NCBI RefSeq assembly: GCF_003002095.1
Contig: NZ_PVZC01000002.1
Location: 655,051 to 719,050, forward strand
Source of the DNA: Allonocardiopsis opalescens
GTDB lineage: Bacteria; Actinomycetota; Actinomycetes; Streptosporangiales; Streptosporangiaceae
Length of the DNA: 64,000 nucleotides
Reading direction: 5' to 3'
The notes beneath the pieces are model-generated. The model ran no database searches, was not told the DNA's origin, and saw only the letters and a list, made by a program, of their open reading frames with translations. This document shows positions 26,563 to 34,681 of this stretch, piece after piece. A program made the translations under genes and the position numbers. Every line of letters starts with the position of its first letter. Within the stretch, counting starts at the first letter, position 1.

Positions 26563-26781
26563 CGGATCACGCCAAGCTCGCCACCAATCCCAGTGACCTG
26601 CGCGTTCTCTGGCCAGCAGGGCATACTCTCCGTTTTCCAACGCGCATTCAACGCGAGTCCCCTCTGCGGACGCCATCCGACCCATTCTGACGAGGTGTCG
26701 TAGAGGGGGCGACATGGCCACCCGCCAGGAGGTCACAGACACGCCGACCATCACGCCCGCGGGACAGCCAGGTCACGGGGA

Positions 26782-29097
26782 TCAGGTGTCGTTGGTGCGG
26801 CGGAGCTCATCGAGAAGGTTCTGGGCGTCGGCGCTCCTGTGGGCGTCGCCCGTCTCGGTGTACAGGGCCACCGCGTGTTCCGCTGCGGCCACAGCTTCAC
26901 GCACCTGTCCACTGGCTTGTAGCGCCAGCCCCAGGTTGTTCCACGCCATCGCCTCGCCGTGTCGGTCGCCCACCTCCCGGAAGAGGTTGCGGGCGTGCTC
27001 GTGGGCGTGGATCGCTTCGTCGAACCGCCGCACCTGCCGCAGGGCGAGCCCCAGGTTGTTCCACGCCGTCGCCTCGCGGTGGCGGTCGCCCACCTCCTGG
27101 TGGAGGGTGCGGGCCTGCTCGCAGGCGTGGATGGCTTCGTCGAACCGCCGCACCTGCCGCAGGGCGAGCCCCAGGTTGTTCCACGCCGTCGCCTCGCGGT
27201 GGCGGTCGCCCACCTCCTGGTGGAGGGTGCGGGCCTGCTGGTGGGCGTGGATCGCTTCGTCGAACCGCCGCACCTGCCGCAGGGCGGTCCCCAGGTTGTT
27301 CCACGCCCTCGCCTCGCGATGGTGGTCGCCGGTGTGGTGGGCGGTGTCGCGGGCGATGGTGGACAGGGTGATCTGATCGTCGAAGTAGCGCCGCCAGTCC
27401 AGGTAGTAGGCCAGCAGCAGCGGCAGGCGGATCGCCGTTGTGGTGTGGCCGGTGGCCTGGGCGGTGATGGTGGTGGCGATGAGGTTGGGGCGTTCGGCGT
27501 CCAACCACGCCAACGCCTCCTCCCGGCCGGCGAAGACCTCAGGCACCTCATCGCCGGGCAGCGCCCGTAGGTGGTCGTCGGCGGCGTCGGCCAGGGCGAT
27601 GTAGTGGGCGAACAGCCGGGTCCGCGCCTGGTCCTGGTAGTCGGCTGCGGCGGGGTCGGTTTCGGTTTGGGTGTGGAGGTGGTGGTGGGCGTAGGCGGCG
27701 ACCAGGTCGTGCATCGACCACCGCCCGCTCTGGGGGTCCTCGCGCAGCAGGTGGGCGTCGGCCAACTCCAGCAGGACTTCGGCCGCGTCGTCCTCGGCCA
27801 GGTCGGCGAGGGCGGCGGCGGCCGGGGTGGAGATATCGGGGCCGGGGTTGAGGGCCAGTAGGGCGAACACCCGCGCCTGCTGGGGGGACAGTTGCTGGTG
27901 GGACAGGTCGAAGGTGGCCCGCAGCGTGCGCTCGCCGTCGTCCAGGCGGGTGAGCCGGGTGGCGGTGTCGGTGAGCCGCTCGGCCAGCCGCCCCGGGCGC
28001 AGACTCCGGGAACGTACCAGCAGCGCGGCCGTGATCTGCAACGCCAGCGGCAACCCCCCACACGCCGCCGCCAACCGGGCCAGCCCGTCGGCGTCATCGG
28101 CGCGGCCGTCGGCCGGGTTGGCGGTACGCAGCTCGACGCGAAGCACCTCCACCGCCGCCTCAGGCGCCAGTACGTCCAGGTCGATGATGGCCGCCCCCAG
28201 CGTGACCAGCCGGTAGCGGGAGGTCACCAGCAACCGATGCCCACCCACTCCAGGCAGCAGCCAATGCACCTGGGCGCGATCGCGGGCGTTGTCGGCCACC
28301 ACCAGCACCGGCCCCCCACGCTCGGCGGCCACCTCCTCCAACCGCGACCGGTACAGCGCGGCCCGCTCCTCCACCGTCGGCGGGATGTGGATCGCCGCGA
28401 CCCCCAGCAGCCGCAGTACCGTCTCCAGCGCCTCACCCGCCCCCATGGGCGCACCCTCAGCGCTGTGGCCACGCAGGTCCACCGGCACCGTCGCCGAGAA
28501 CCACCCCCGCGCCCGCGCCTGGTGGTCAGCCGCCGCGGCCAGAGTGCTCTTACCCACCCCGCCCATCCCGGCCACCGCCGACACCACCACACCCACCCCA
28601 ACCCCGGCGGAGGGATCCAGCACGGCCAGCAACCGCCCCAAAACCTCCTCCCGGCCGGCGAACCCCGCCGGGAGCACCGGCAACCCCGCCAACGCCCGGG
28701 GAGCGGCGCCGTGATCATGGTGGATCTCCTGCTTGCCCACCACCGGAGCCTGGAACTCACCGCTGATCGTGACCTGGTCACCCGGATGAGACGTCACCGT
28801 GACCGGAGCGGTGAAGTCCCGCCCCTGCACCACACTCCCGCCGACCGTGCCCGACGCTGTATTCGCCATCGCGCCAGGCGAAGCCGGCTCCCCCGCCGCC
28901 TCAGTCCCCGTTCGGTGAGAGCGGACCGCCCACACCACACACGGCACCACCAACCCCAGCGCGGCGACGATGCCCGCGACCCACCCAGCCGCCTCCCACC
29001 CCTGGCGAGACGTCGGACCGCCCCCCACCCACAACCCAGCAGCGATCACCCCCACCACCGCCAACACCGCCACGCCGACCCACACCCACCTGGCCAT
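26782..29097 (-). CDS. Membrane-anchored NB-ARC/TPR STAND NTPase
   Basis: 771 residues from ATG 29097 (GGGGAG upstream). Two membrane helices (about 4-24 and 37-58) are followed by a linker with GGSVVQGRDF (86-95), also seen in the divergent partner. The NB-ARC domain has P-loop AGMGGVGKST (176-185), Walker B VLVVADN (264-270), LLVTSR sensor (289-294), GLPLAL (348-353) and MHDLV (462-466). The C-terminus has four 40-residue TPR units (590-749). STAND proteins oligomerise on ligand binding and act in defence or regulation. No separate effector domain is seen; the membrane helices may serve as output or anchor. It occupies a tRNA island with its divergent partner. Confidence 0.9.
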   Translation of the reverse strand: MARWVWVGVAVLAVVGVIAAGLWVGGGPTSRQGWEAAGWVAGIVAALGLVVPCVVWAVRSHRTGTEAAGEPASPGAMANTASGTVGGSVVQGRDFTAPVTVTSHPGDQVTISGEFQAPVVGKQEIHHDHGAAPRALAGLPVLPAGFAGREEVLGRLLAVLDPSAGVGVGVVVSAVAGMGGVGKSTLAAAADHQARARGWFSATVPVDLRGHSAEGAPMGAGEALETVLRLLGVAAIHIPPTVEERAALYRSRLEEVAAERGGPVLVVADNARDRAQVHWLLPGVGGHRLLVTSRYRLVTLGAAIIDLDVLAPEAAVEVLRVELRTANPADGRADDADGLARLAAACGGLPLALQITAALLVRSRSLRPGRLAERLTDTATRLTRLDDGERTLRATFDLSHQQLSPQQARVFALLALNPGPDISTPAAAALADLAEDDAAEVLLELADAHLLREDPQSGRWSMHDLVAAYAHHHLHTQTETDPAAADYQDQARTRLFAHYIALADAADDHLRALPGDEVPEVFAGREEALAWLDAERPNLIATTITAQATGHTTTAIRLPLLLAYYLDWRRYFDDQITLSTIARDTAHHTGDHHREARAWNNLGTALRQVRRFDEAIHAHQQARTLHQEVGDRHREATAWNNLGLALRQVRRFDEAIHACEQARTLHQEVGDRHREATAWNNLGLALRQVRRFDEAIHAHEHARNLFREVGDRHGEAMAWNNLGLALQASGQVREAVAAAEHAVALYTETGDAHRSADAQNLLDELRRTNDT
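26851..27330 (-). repeat. Four 120-bp tandem repeats encoding TPR units
   Basis: Residues 590-749 are four 40-residue copies of EVGDRHREATAWNNLGLALRQ... units. The two middle copies are almost identical in DNA as well, differing by a few bases, which points to recent duplication or gene conversion within the superhelix. Confidence 0.9.
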
Positions 29098-29421
29098 GCC
29101 GAAAGTCTCCCCACCCCCCACCGACCACGCCCCGAAACACCCAACCTGGCCAAGCCCGGCCACAACCCCGCCCACCAGCACCCCGGGAGGCGACGGCCCT
29201 CATCCTTATCAGGAAGGCGGCGCAACCGCCGGAGCACCGAAGATGGCCGCCCCACCAGTGCGAACGCTTCGCCGACGTCCGCCCACGTCCGCTGGGATCC
29301 GTGGGGTCTGCTGTACTTCGCTGCTGTACGGCCGCTGTTGGTGCGGGGGGGCGGGTCGGGTGGATGGTGGTGCGGGTCGGGGGTGTTGTCGGGAGAATCC
29401 TGCTTGGGAGGGTAAAGCGGG
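29098..29421. promoter_or_regulatory. Divergent promoter region of the NB-ARC pair
   Basis: 324 bp between the divergent starts. The left half is C-rich and the right half G/T-rich on the plus strand, with a sharp switch near 29300. I could not pick convincing -35/-10 boxes. Because the two genes share it, co-regulation is likely. Confidence 0.5.
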
Positions 29422-32403
29422 ATGGTGAAGCGTGCGGATGCCGGCGGTCAGCGCAACGAGGTGACCGGTGCCGAGGTGGGCGGCTCGGTCGTGCAGGTTA
29501 GGGACGTCAGCGGTGATGTGTACGTCCACGGCGCGGAGTCCGCGAAGCCGCAGTGGCCGGTGCTGGTGGGGGTGGTGCCGAATCCGGCCGAGTGCTTCCA
29601 ACACCGTCTCCAGGCGGATCAGATCGATGCGGCTGTCGCTGGTGGTAGAACCGCGGTGCTGTGTCAGGTGCTGTGGGGGATGGGCGGGGTGGGCAAGACC
29701 CAACTGGCCGCCCACTACGCCCGGGAGGCGCGGCGGTCGGGTGAGGTGGAACTGCTGGTGTGGGTGAGCGCCACCACCCGGCAGGCCATCCAGAGCGCCT
29801 ACGCTGAGGCGGCCGAGCAGGTGGTGAACGCCGATCCCGGGGATCCGGAACGAGCCGCGGAGCGGTTCTTGGCCTGGTTGCAGGGCACTACCCGGCGGTG
29901 GCTGGTGGTGCTTGACGACGTGGTGGATCCGGGGGATGCGCGGGGATTGTGGCCGCCGGCCACGTCAATGGGACGGGTGGTGGTGACCACTCGGCGGCGC
30001 AGCGCCGCGCTGGCCGGCGAGGGCCGGCGGGTCATCGACGTCGGCGTGTTCACCCCTGAGCAGGCCCAGGCGTATCTCGTGGCCAAGCTGGCGGCGCACG
30101 GCCACACCGACGAGCCCGCCCAGATCCGCGGACTCGCCCAGGACCTCGGGTTCTTGCCGCTGGCGCTGGCCCAGGCCGCCGCCTACCTGATCGATGTGGG
30201 CCTGGACTGCGCGGAGTACCGTGCCCAACTGGCCGACCGTTCCCACACCCTGGAGACTCTGGTCCCCGCCGCCGGCGAGCTGCCCGATGACCACCGGGCG
30301 CCGGTGGCCGCGGTCTGGTCGTTGTCGGTCGAACACGCCAACCAGCTGCCTCCCCAGGGGCTGGCCGCCGGGATGCTGGAACTGGCCAGTGTCTTGGACC
30401 CCAACGGCTTCCCCAGCACCGTCCTGACCAGCCAACCAGCCCGGAGCTACCTGGCACTGCGCCGCACCTGCCCCGCCGAACCCTCCACCGGGGCGGAAGA
30501 GGAGGCGGAGCCGGTGAGTGAGGAGGACGCAGTCAAGGCGCTGCGCGTGCTGCACCGGATGAGCCTGCTCGACCACACCCCCACCACCCCCCACCGACAG
30601 GTCCGGGTCCACGGCCTCGTCCAACGCGCCACCCGCGAGAACACACCCGCCCCGTGGCGCGACACGGTGCACCGCTGTTGCGCTGACGTCTTAGTGGAGG
30701 TGTGGCCGGAGGTGGAGCGCGACACCGACCTGGCCCAGGTGCTGCGCGCCAACGCCGCCGCCCTCATCGCCCACGTCGATGCCAGCCTGTGGAGTCCCGA
30801 CGCTCACCTGCTGCTGTTTCGGATGGGGCGGAGCCTGGGGGAGGCTGGGCTGGTGAGTGCGGCCCTCGACCACTTTCGCACCCTCCACACCACCGCACTC
30901 CACCACCTCGGCCCCGATCACCCTGACACCCTGTTCACCCGCAGCAACCTCGCTGGCTGGCGGGGAGAAGCCGGGGACGCGGCCGGTGCTGTCGCCGCCT
31001 TCGAGCGGCTCCTGGCCGACCACCTTCGAGTCTTGGGCCCTGACCACCCCGACACCCTGACCACCGGCAGCAACCTCGCCAGCTGGCGGGGAGAAGCTGG
31101 AGACGCGGCCGGCGCTGTCGCCGCCTTCGAACAACTCCTCGCCGACCACCTTCGAGTCTTGGGCCCTGACCACCCCGACACCCTGACCACCGGCAGCAAC
31201 CTCGCCAGCTGGCGGGGAGAGGCCGGGGACGCGGCCGGCGCTGTCGCCGCCTTCGAACAACTCCTCGCCGACCACCTTCGAGTCTTGGGCCCCGACCACC
31301 CCCACACCTTGACCACCCGCAGCAACCTCGCCAGATGGCGGGGATGGGCCGGGGACGCAGCCGGCGCTGTCGCCGCTTACGAACATCTCCTCGCCGACCA
31401 GCTCCGGGTGCTGGGCCCTGACCACCCCGACACCCTGACCACCGGCAGCAACCTCGCCAGCTGGCGGGGAGAAGCTGGAGACGCGGCCGGCGCTGTCGCC
31501 GCCTTCGAACAACTCCTCGCCGACCACCTTCGAGTCTTGGGCCCTGACCACCCCGACACCCTGACCACCGGCAGCAACCTCGCCAGCTGGCGGGGATGGG
31601 CCGGGGACGCGGCCGGCGCTGTCGCCGCCTTCGAACAACTCCTGGCCGACCGGCTCCGGGTGCTGGGCCCTGACCATCCCCACACCCTGACCACCCGCAG
31701 CAACCTCGCCCACTGGCGCGGAGAAGCCGGGGACGCGGCCGGCGCCGCCGCAGCCCTCGAGCGGCTCCTGGCCGACCGGCTCCGGGTGCTGGGCCCTGAC
31801 CATCCCCACACCCTGACCACCCGCAGCAACCTCGCCAGATGGCGGGGATGGGCCGGGGACGCAGCCGGCGCTGTCGCCGCCTTCGAACAACTCCTCGCCG
31901 ACCGGCTCCGGGTGCTGGGCCCCGACCACCCCCACACCTTGACCACCCGCAGCAACCTCGCCAGATGGCGGGGATGGGCCGGGGACGCAGCCGGCGCTGT
32001 CGCCGCCTTCGAACAACTCCTCGCCGACCAGCTCCGGGTGCTGGGCCCCGACCACCCCCACACCCTCACCACCCGCAGCAACCTCGCCCACTGGCGCGGA
32101 GAAGCCGGGGACGCGGCCGGCGCCGCCGCAGCCCTCGAGCAGCTCCTAGCCGACCACCTTCGAGTCTTGGGCCCTGACCATCCCCACACCCTGACCACCC
32201 GCAGCAACCTCGCCCACTGGCGCGGAGAAGCCGGGGACGCGGCCGGCGCCGCCGCAGCCTTCGAACAACTTCTGGCCGACCAGCTCCGGGTGCTGAACTC
32301 CGACCATCCCAGCACCCTGCTCACCCGCGACAACCTCGCCCACTGGCGGGAACGTGCGGGTGAAGGGGAGCCGCCCTCCGGCGCGGCCCCGATCGCTGAC
32401 TGA
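29422..32403 (+). CDS. Cytosolic NB-ARC STAND NTPase with 11-unit TPR array
   Basis: 993 residues from ATG 29422 behind GGGAGGG. The N-terminus carries GGSVVQVRDVSGDVYVHG (20-37), matching the linker motif of the divergent partner. The NB-ARC domain has P-loop GMGGVGKTQ (86-94), Walker B WLVVLDDVVD (160-169), VVVTTR (186-191) and FLPLAL near 244-249. From residue 497 to 958 there are eleven 42-residue TPR units (GPDHPxTLTTRSNLAxWRGE... LLADxLRVL) plus a partial twelfth. This Kinesin-light-chain/FxxLLAD type of TPR binds peptides or proteins. No enzymatic effector is fused, so output must come from a partner, possibly the membrane-anchored neighbour. Ends 130 bp before the tRNA-Phe terminator. 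Confidence 0.92.
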   Translation: MVKRADAGGQRNEVTGAEVGGSVVQVRDVSGDVYVHGAESAKPQWPVLVGVVPNPAECFQHRLQADQIDAAVAGGRTAVLCQVLWGMGGVGKTQLAAHYAREARRSGEVELLVWVSATTRQAIQSAYAEAAEQVVNADPGDPERAAERFLAWLQGTTRRWLVVLDDVVDPGDARGLWPPATSMGRVVVTTRRRSAALAGEGRRVIDVGVFTPEQAQAYLVAKLAAHGHTDEPAQIRGLAQDLGFLPLALAQAAAYLIDVGLDCAEYRAQLADRSHTLETLVPAAGELPDDHRAPVAAVWSLSVEHANQLPPQGLAAGMLELASVLDPNGFPSTVLTSQPARSYLALRRTCPAEPSTGAEEEAEPVSEEDAVKALRVLHRMSLLDHTPTTPHRQVRVHGLVQRATRENTPAPWRDTVHRCCADVLVEVWPEVERDTDLAQVLRANAAALIAHVDASLWSPDAHLLLFRMGRSLGEAGLVSAALDHFRTLHTTALHHLGPDHPDTLFTRSNLAGWRGEAGDAAGAVAAFERLLADHLRVLGPDHPDTLTTGSNLASWRGEAGDAAGAVAAFEQLLADHLRVLGPDHPDTLTTGSNLASWRGEAGDAAGAVAAFEQLLADHLRVLGPDHPHTLTTRSNLARWRGWAGDAAGAVAAYEHLLADQLRVLGPDHPDTLTTGSNLASWRGEAGDAAGAVAAFEQLLADHLRVLGPDHPDTLTTGSNLASWRGWAGDAAGAVAAFEQLLADRLRVLGPDHPHTLTTRSNLAHWRGEAGDAAGAAAALERLLADRLRVLGPDHPHTLTTRSNLARWRGWAGDAAGAVAAFEQLLADRLRVLGPDHPHTLTTRSNLARWRGWAGDAAGAVAAFEQLLADQLRVLGPDHPHTLTTRSNLAHWRGEAGDAAGAAAALEQLLADHLRVLGPDHPHTLTTRSNLAHWRGEAGDAAGAAAAFEQLLADQLRVLNSDHPSTLLTRDNLAHWRERAGEGEPPSGAAPIAD
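30910..32295 (+). repeat. Eleven 126-bp tandem repeats encoding TPR units
   Basis: The units start at 30910 and recur exactly every 126 bp to 32295. Units 2, 3 and 5 encode the same 42 residues with nearly identical DNA, and units 8 and 9 differ at only one residue. Variation is concentrated at a few codons: D/H/R after LLAD, E/W after WRG, S/R/H before W, V/A in the helix. Conservation of synonymous sites shows recent expansion. Confidence 0.95.
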
Positions 32404-32533
32404 AGGTTGTACGGAGCTTCCCCAAGACGCACGTCACTTGGTCGTCCAGCGACGCTGCGCGGTGTTCTGTCTATGGGATTCAGCGCGGACGCCCACCGCC
32501 ACCGCTCACCGACAACCACCGAGACCGCAAAAG

Positions 32534-32570
32534 GGCCCGTCACCTGTTCATGCAGGTGACGGGCCTTTTT
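32534..32570. terminator. Bidirectional terminator between the STAND gene and tRNA-Phe
   Basis: GGCCCGTCACCTG (32534-32546) pairs with 32553-32565, followed by five T on the plus strand and preceded by AAAA, giving T on the minus strand. It can end both the rightward STAND transcript and the leftward tRNA transcript. A close relative sits at 25690-25729. Confidence 0.88.
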
Positions 32571-32587
32571 CGCATGTCTACCGACTG

Positions 32588-32661
32588 TGGCCAGAGGCGG
32601 GGTCGAACCGCCGACCTTCCGCTTTTCAGGCGGACGCTCGTACCGACTGAGCTATCTGGCC
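32588..32661 (-). tRNA. tRNA-Phe (anticodon GAA)
   Basis: The minus strand folds into a standard cloverleaf of 74 nt: acceptor GGCCAGA/TCTGGCC, D arm GCTC/GAGC, anticodon stem TCCGC/GCGGA with loop CTGAAAA (anticodon GAA), T arm GGCGG/CCGCC with TTCGACC, discriminator A. CCA is not encoded. Its 3' half is the integration site of the neighbouring islands. Confidence 0.96.
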
Positions 32662-32689
32662 TGGCTGCACCAGCCTAACCGGCGCTGAG

Positions 32690-32764
32690 CGGTCCTGACG
32701 GGATTTGAACCCGCGGCCTCCACCTTGACAGGGTGGCGAGCACTCCAAACTGCTCCACAGGACC
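32690..32764 (-). tRNA. tRNA-Asp (anticodon GTC)
   Basis: The 75-nt minus-strand cloverleaf has acceptor GGTCCTG/CAGGACC, anticodon stem CCACC/GGTGG with loop CTGTCAA (anticodon GTC), T loop TTCAAAT and discriminator G, as expected for Asp. CCA is not encoded. It lies 28 bases upstream of tRNA-Phe and is probably co-transcribed with it. Confidence 0.96.
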
Positions 32765-32969
32765 TTGCGCTTTCGCGTCGCCCCGAGTCTATCGCGGCTT
32801 CGCAGTACTTCTGCCGCCCCTGGTTGGCGGACGCCTTCGAAGAACGAGGGGGCGTTCGCTGCTCCGTACCGGGCAACGCGTTCAGTGTAGCGTCGCCGCG
32901 TACCGGTGGCGACCTGGTTTGCGGGCGGGACCTCGCGCCCGTGCGGTGGCGCCGTGCGATGCTGCGGGC

Positions 32970-33752
32970 ATGGCCTCAGCCTCCTCGCCCTCCCCCGTGA
33001 CGCAGGCCCCAGGGGCGCGCGGCGCCGCGATCGTCACGGGCGCCTCGCGCGGGCTGGGCGCCGCCATCGCGCGGCGGCTGGGCCGGGACGGCTGGCCGGT
33101 GGCGGTGAACCACTTCGGGGAGCCCGAGGAGGCGGCTCGGGTGGCCGGGGCGATCGCGCGGGCCGGGGGCACGGCGGGGGTGTTCGACGCCGATGTCACC
33201 GACGAGGCGGCGGTCGACGGCCTGGTCGCGGCGGTCACGGACCGGCTCGGCCCGGCGGAGGTGCTGGTGGTGAACGCCACCGGTCCGCAGCCTCCGGTCG
33301 CGGTGGAGGACCTGACCTGGCAGACACACCTGGACCAGCTCGTCTACTTCGTGAAGAGCCCGACCCTGCTGCTGCGCGCCGTCCTGCCCGCCATGCGCGC
33401 CCGTGGGCGCGGCCGCGTCGTCAACATCGGCTCCGACATGTTCCACCGCGCCCTGCCCGGCTGGTCGGCCTACACCGCCGCCAAGGGCGCCCAGCTCGGC
33501 CTCACCCGCGCCTGGGCCCGCGAGCTCGGCCCGGCCGGCATCACCGTCAACCTGGTCGCCCCCGGCTGGATCCCGGTAGAGCGCCACGCCGGCACCCCCG
33601 CCGAACTCCACGCCGCCTACGTGGCCGAGAGCCCCCTCAACCGCCCCGGCCTACCAGACGACATCGCCGCCGCCGTCTCCTTCCTGACCTCCCCGGACGC
33701 CGCCCACATCACCGCCCAGGAACTCCCCGTCAACGGCGGCCACACCTTCTGA
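32970..33752 (+). CDS. Short-chain dehydrogenase/reductase (3-oxoacyl-reductase-like)
   Basis: A 260-residue classical SDR. The cofactor motif is TGASRGLG (NADP(H)-type), with NATG in place of NNAG after strand 4. Catalytic Ser lies in NIGSDMF, and Tyr/Lys in YTAAK. The C-terminus LPVNGGHTF is of the FabG type. The substrate cannot be read from the sequence. ATG 32970 has no ribosome binding site, so the transcript may be leaderless. It diverges from the tRNA genes and is followed by a 740-bp T-poor spacer. Confidence 0.87.
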   Translation: MASASSPSPVTQAPGARGAAIVTGASRGLGAAIARRLGRDGWPVAVNHFGEPEEAARVAGAIARAGGTAGVFDADVTDEAAVDGLVAAVTDRLGPAEVLVVNATGPQPPVAVEDLTWQTHLDQLVYFVKSPTLLLRAVLPAMRARGRGRVVNIGSDMFHRALPGWSAYTAAKGAQLGLTRAWARELGPAGITVNLVAPGWIPVERHAGTPAELHAAYVAESPLNRPGLPDDIAAAVSFLTSPDAAHITAQELPVNGGHTF

Positions 33753-34496
33753 AGGCATCCCCGCCCCAGGACCGATCCCCCTCCCGCCCAGGGGGGCGAC
33801 CCCACATCCATTCTCCCGCGCTCCCGTGCGCCGGAGCGAGCCCCTACCCACCGGTTGTGGACAACGCGCCCGCACCCGCCGCAGCCTGTGGAAAACCATG
33901 CCGAGCCGCACAACCGAGCCCGCACCCCCAAGGCAAGCCCACCCGACCAGGCCCGCACCGCCACGCCGCCAGCTGGGCAAGCACTCTGTCCGCCGCCCCA
34001 GCGCGAAGACGCGCCCCCAACACCACCGAAGCAACTCCCACCGAGGCCCCGCCCCCACACCCAAGAACGCCGAAGCCCCACCCAACACCGCAGAGCACCG
34101 CACCCCGAACCGCCCCCACAACGATGAAGGCCCAAGCCCCACTCAACGCCGCAGCGAACGCCCGAGCCCCACCTCAACGCCGCAAAGAGCCGAACCTCCA
34201 CCCAACACCGCAAAGAACACCCAGGCAGAACCCCAACGACAAAAGGCCGAAGCCCCCACCCCAACGACAAGAAGACAAGAAGTCGAAGCCCCACCCCAGC
34301 AATCCGGGGGGAAAGGGGGCGCAGCCCCCAAAAAAGCGTCGCCCCCACAACCGCACCAAGACGCAACCGTCACAGCACGAGGGGGGCGTGGGGGGCGCAG
34401 CCCACCACATCGGGGGGCCCGGGGGGTCGTCCCCCCGGGCTAGCACCAGGAACCAGCGAAGCCGACCCAAAGGTCGGCGAGCAGGGTGCGGCCCAG
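33753..34496. other. 744-bp non-coding, T-poor C/A-rich spacer
   Basis: From about 33840 to 34300 the plus strand is rich in C and A and nearly devoid of T; for example 34201-34260 contains none. Imperfect repeats of CAACACCGCAAAG and CAACGCCGCAGCG occur at 34081, 34142, 34172 and 34201. The last part (34305-34440) has the GGGGGCGCAGCCCCC type of palindrome common in actinomycetes and a CCCGGGGGG/CCCCCCGGG hairpin. Open frames here have abnormal composition and no homology. An extended Rho-type (C-rich, G-poor) termination zone for the SDR transcript is one explanation. Confidence 0.65.
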
Positions 34497-34569
34497 TACC
34501 CCCAACGGGATTCGAACCCGTGCCGCCGCCTTGAAAGGGCGGTGTCCTAGGCCGCTAGACGATGGGGGC
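34497..34569 (-). tRNA. tRNA-Glu (anticodon TTC)
   Basis: A 73-nt minus-strand cloverleaf: acceptor GCCCCCA/TGGGGGT, giving a G-U first pair, D arm GTC/GAC, anticodon stem CCGCC/GGCGG with loop CTTTCAA (anticodon TTC), T loop TTCGAAT, discriminator A. CCA is not encoded. The G1-U72 wobble is slightly unusual for tRNA-Glu. Confidence 0.93.
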
Positions 34570-34681
34570 CGGTGTGCCCTCGCTGGTGGTGCCGCCTACC
34601 GTCGGGGACGCGGTCAAGGATAGGGGAGATCGCGGCCGACTACCAACGTGGTTTGCGCGGTGCGGTGGTGGGTGGGCGGGG

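Larger units (their letters stand above)
26302..26781. other. 480-bp region with hairpin, att site A and island end
   Basis: No supported gene. Contains the hairpin at 26469-26501 and the exact tRNA-Phe 3' copy at 26521-26562. The following 130 bp are homologous to DNA right of remnant C. Open frames crossing the tRNA copy translate to PEAGSNRRP- and GVEPPTFRFS-type strings, which are tRNA artefacts. Confidence 0.6.
26521..32629. mobile_element. About 6-kb integrated island at tRNA-Phe, cargo-only
   Basis: The DNA between the two perfect 42-bp direct repeats contains just two genes, both NB-ARC/TPR proteins, filling 26782-32403. No integrase, excisionase, replication or transfer gene is present, so movement would need an integrase supplied elsewhere, or the gene has been lost. 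Two older, decayed boundaries lie to the left. The call rests on the repeats and the tRNA location, not on a recognisable recombinase. Confidence 0.7.

Noticed and set aside
26512..26754. Open frames over the tRNA-Phe copies (also 24841-25254, 25846-26703, 32354-32650) giving PEAGSNRRP or GVEPPTFRFS peptides
   Set aside because: These strings are translations of the tRNA 3' end and its complement, a well-known annotation artefact, not proteins.
26782..32403. Assigning the NB-ARC pair to a named defence system (Avs, bNACHT or similar)
   Set aside because: The P-loop and TPR architecture is shared by many regulators, and no diagnostic effector domain of those systems is present.
32534..32570. 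Riboswitch or attenuator downstream of the STAND gene
   Set aside because: The structure is a simple bidirectional terminator repeated at the other attachment sites and lies between convergent transcription units.
33826..34443. Pro/Lys/Arg-rich plus-strand frames in the T-poor spacer
   Set aside because: The absence of T removes TAA/TAG/TGA codons in every plus frame, so long open frames are expected by chance; all three frames are open and none has a proper start.
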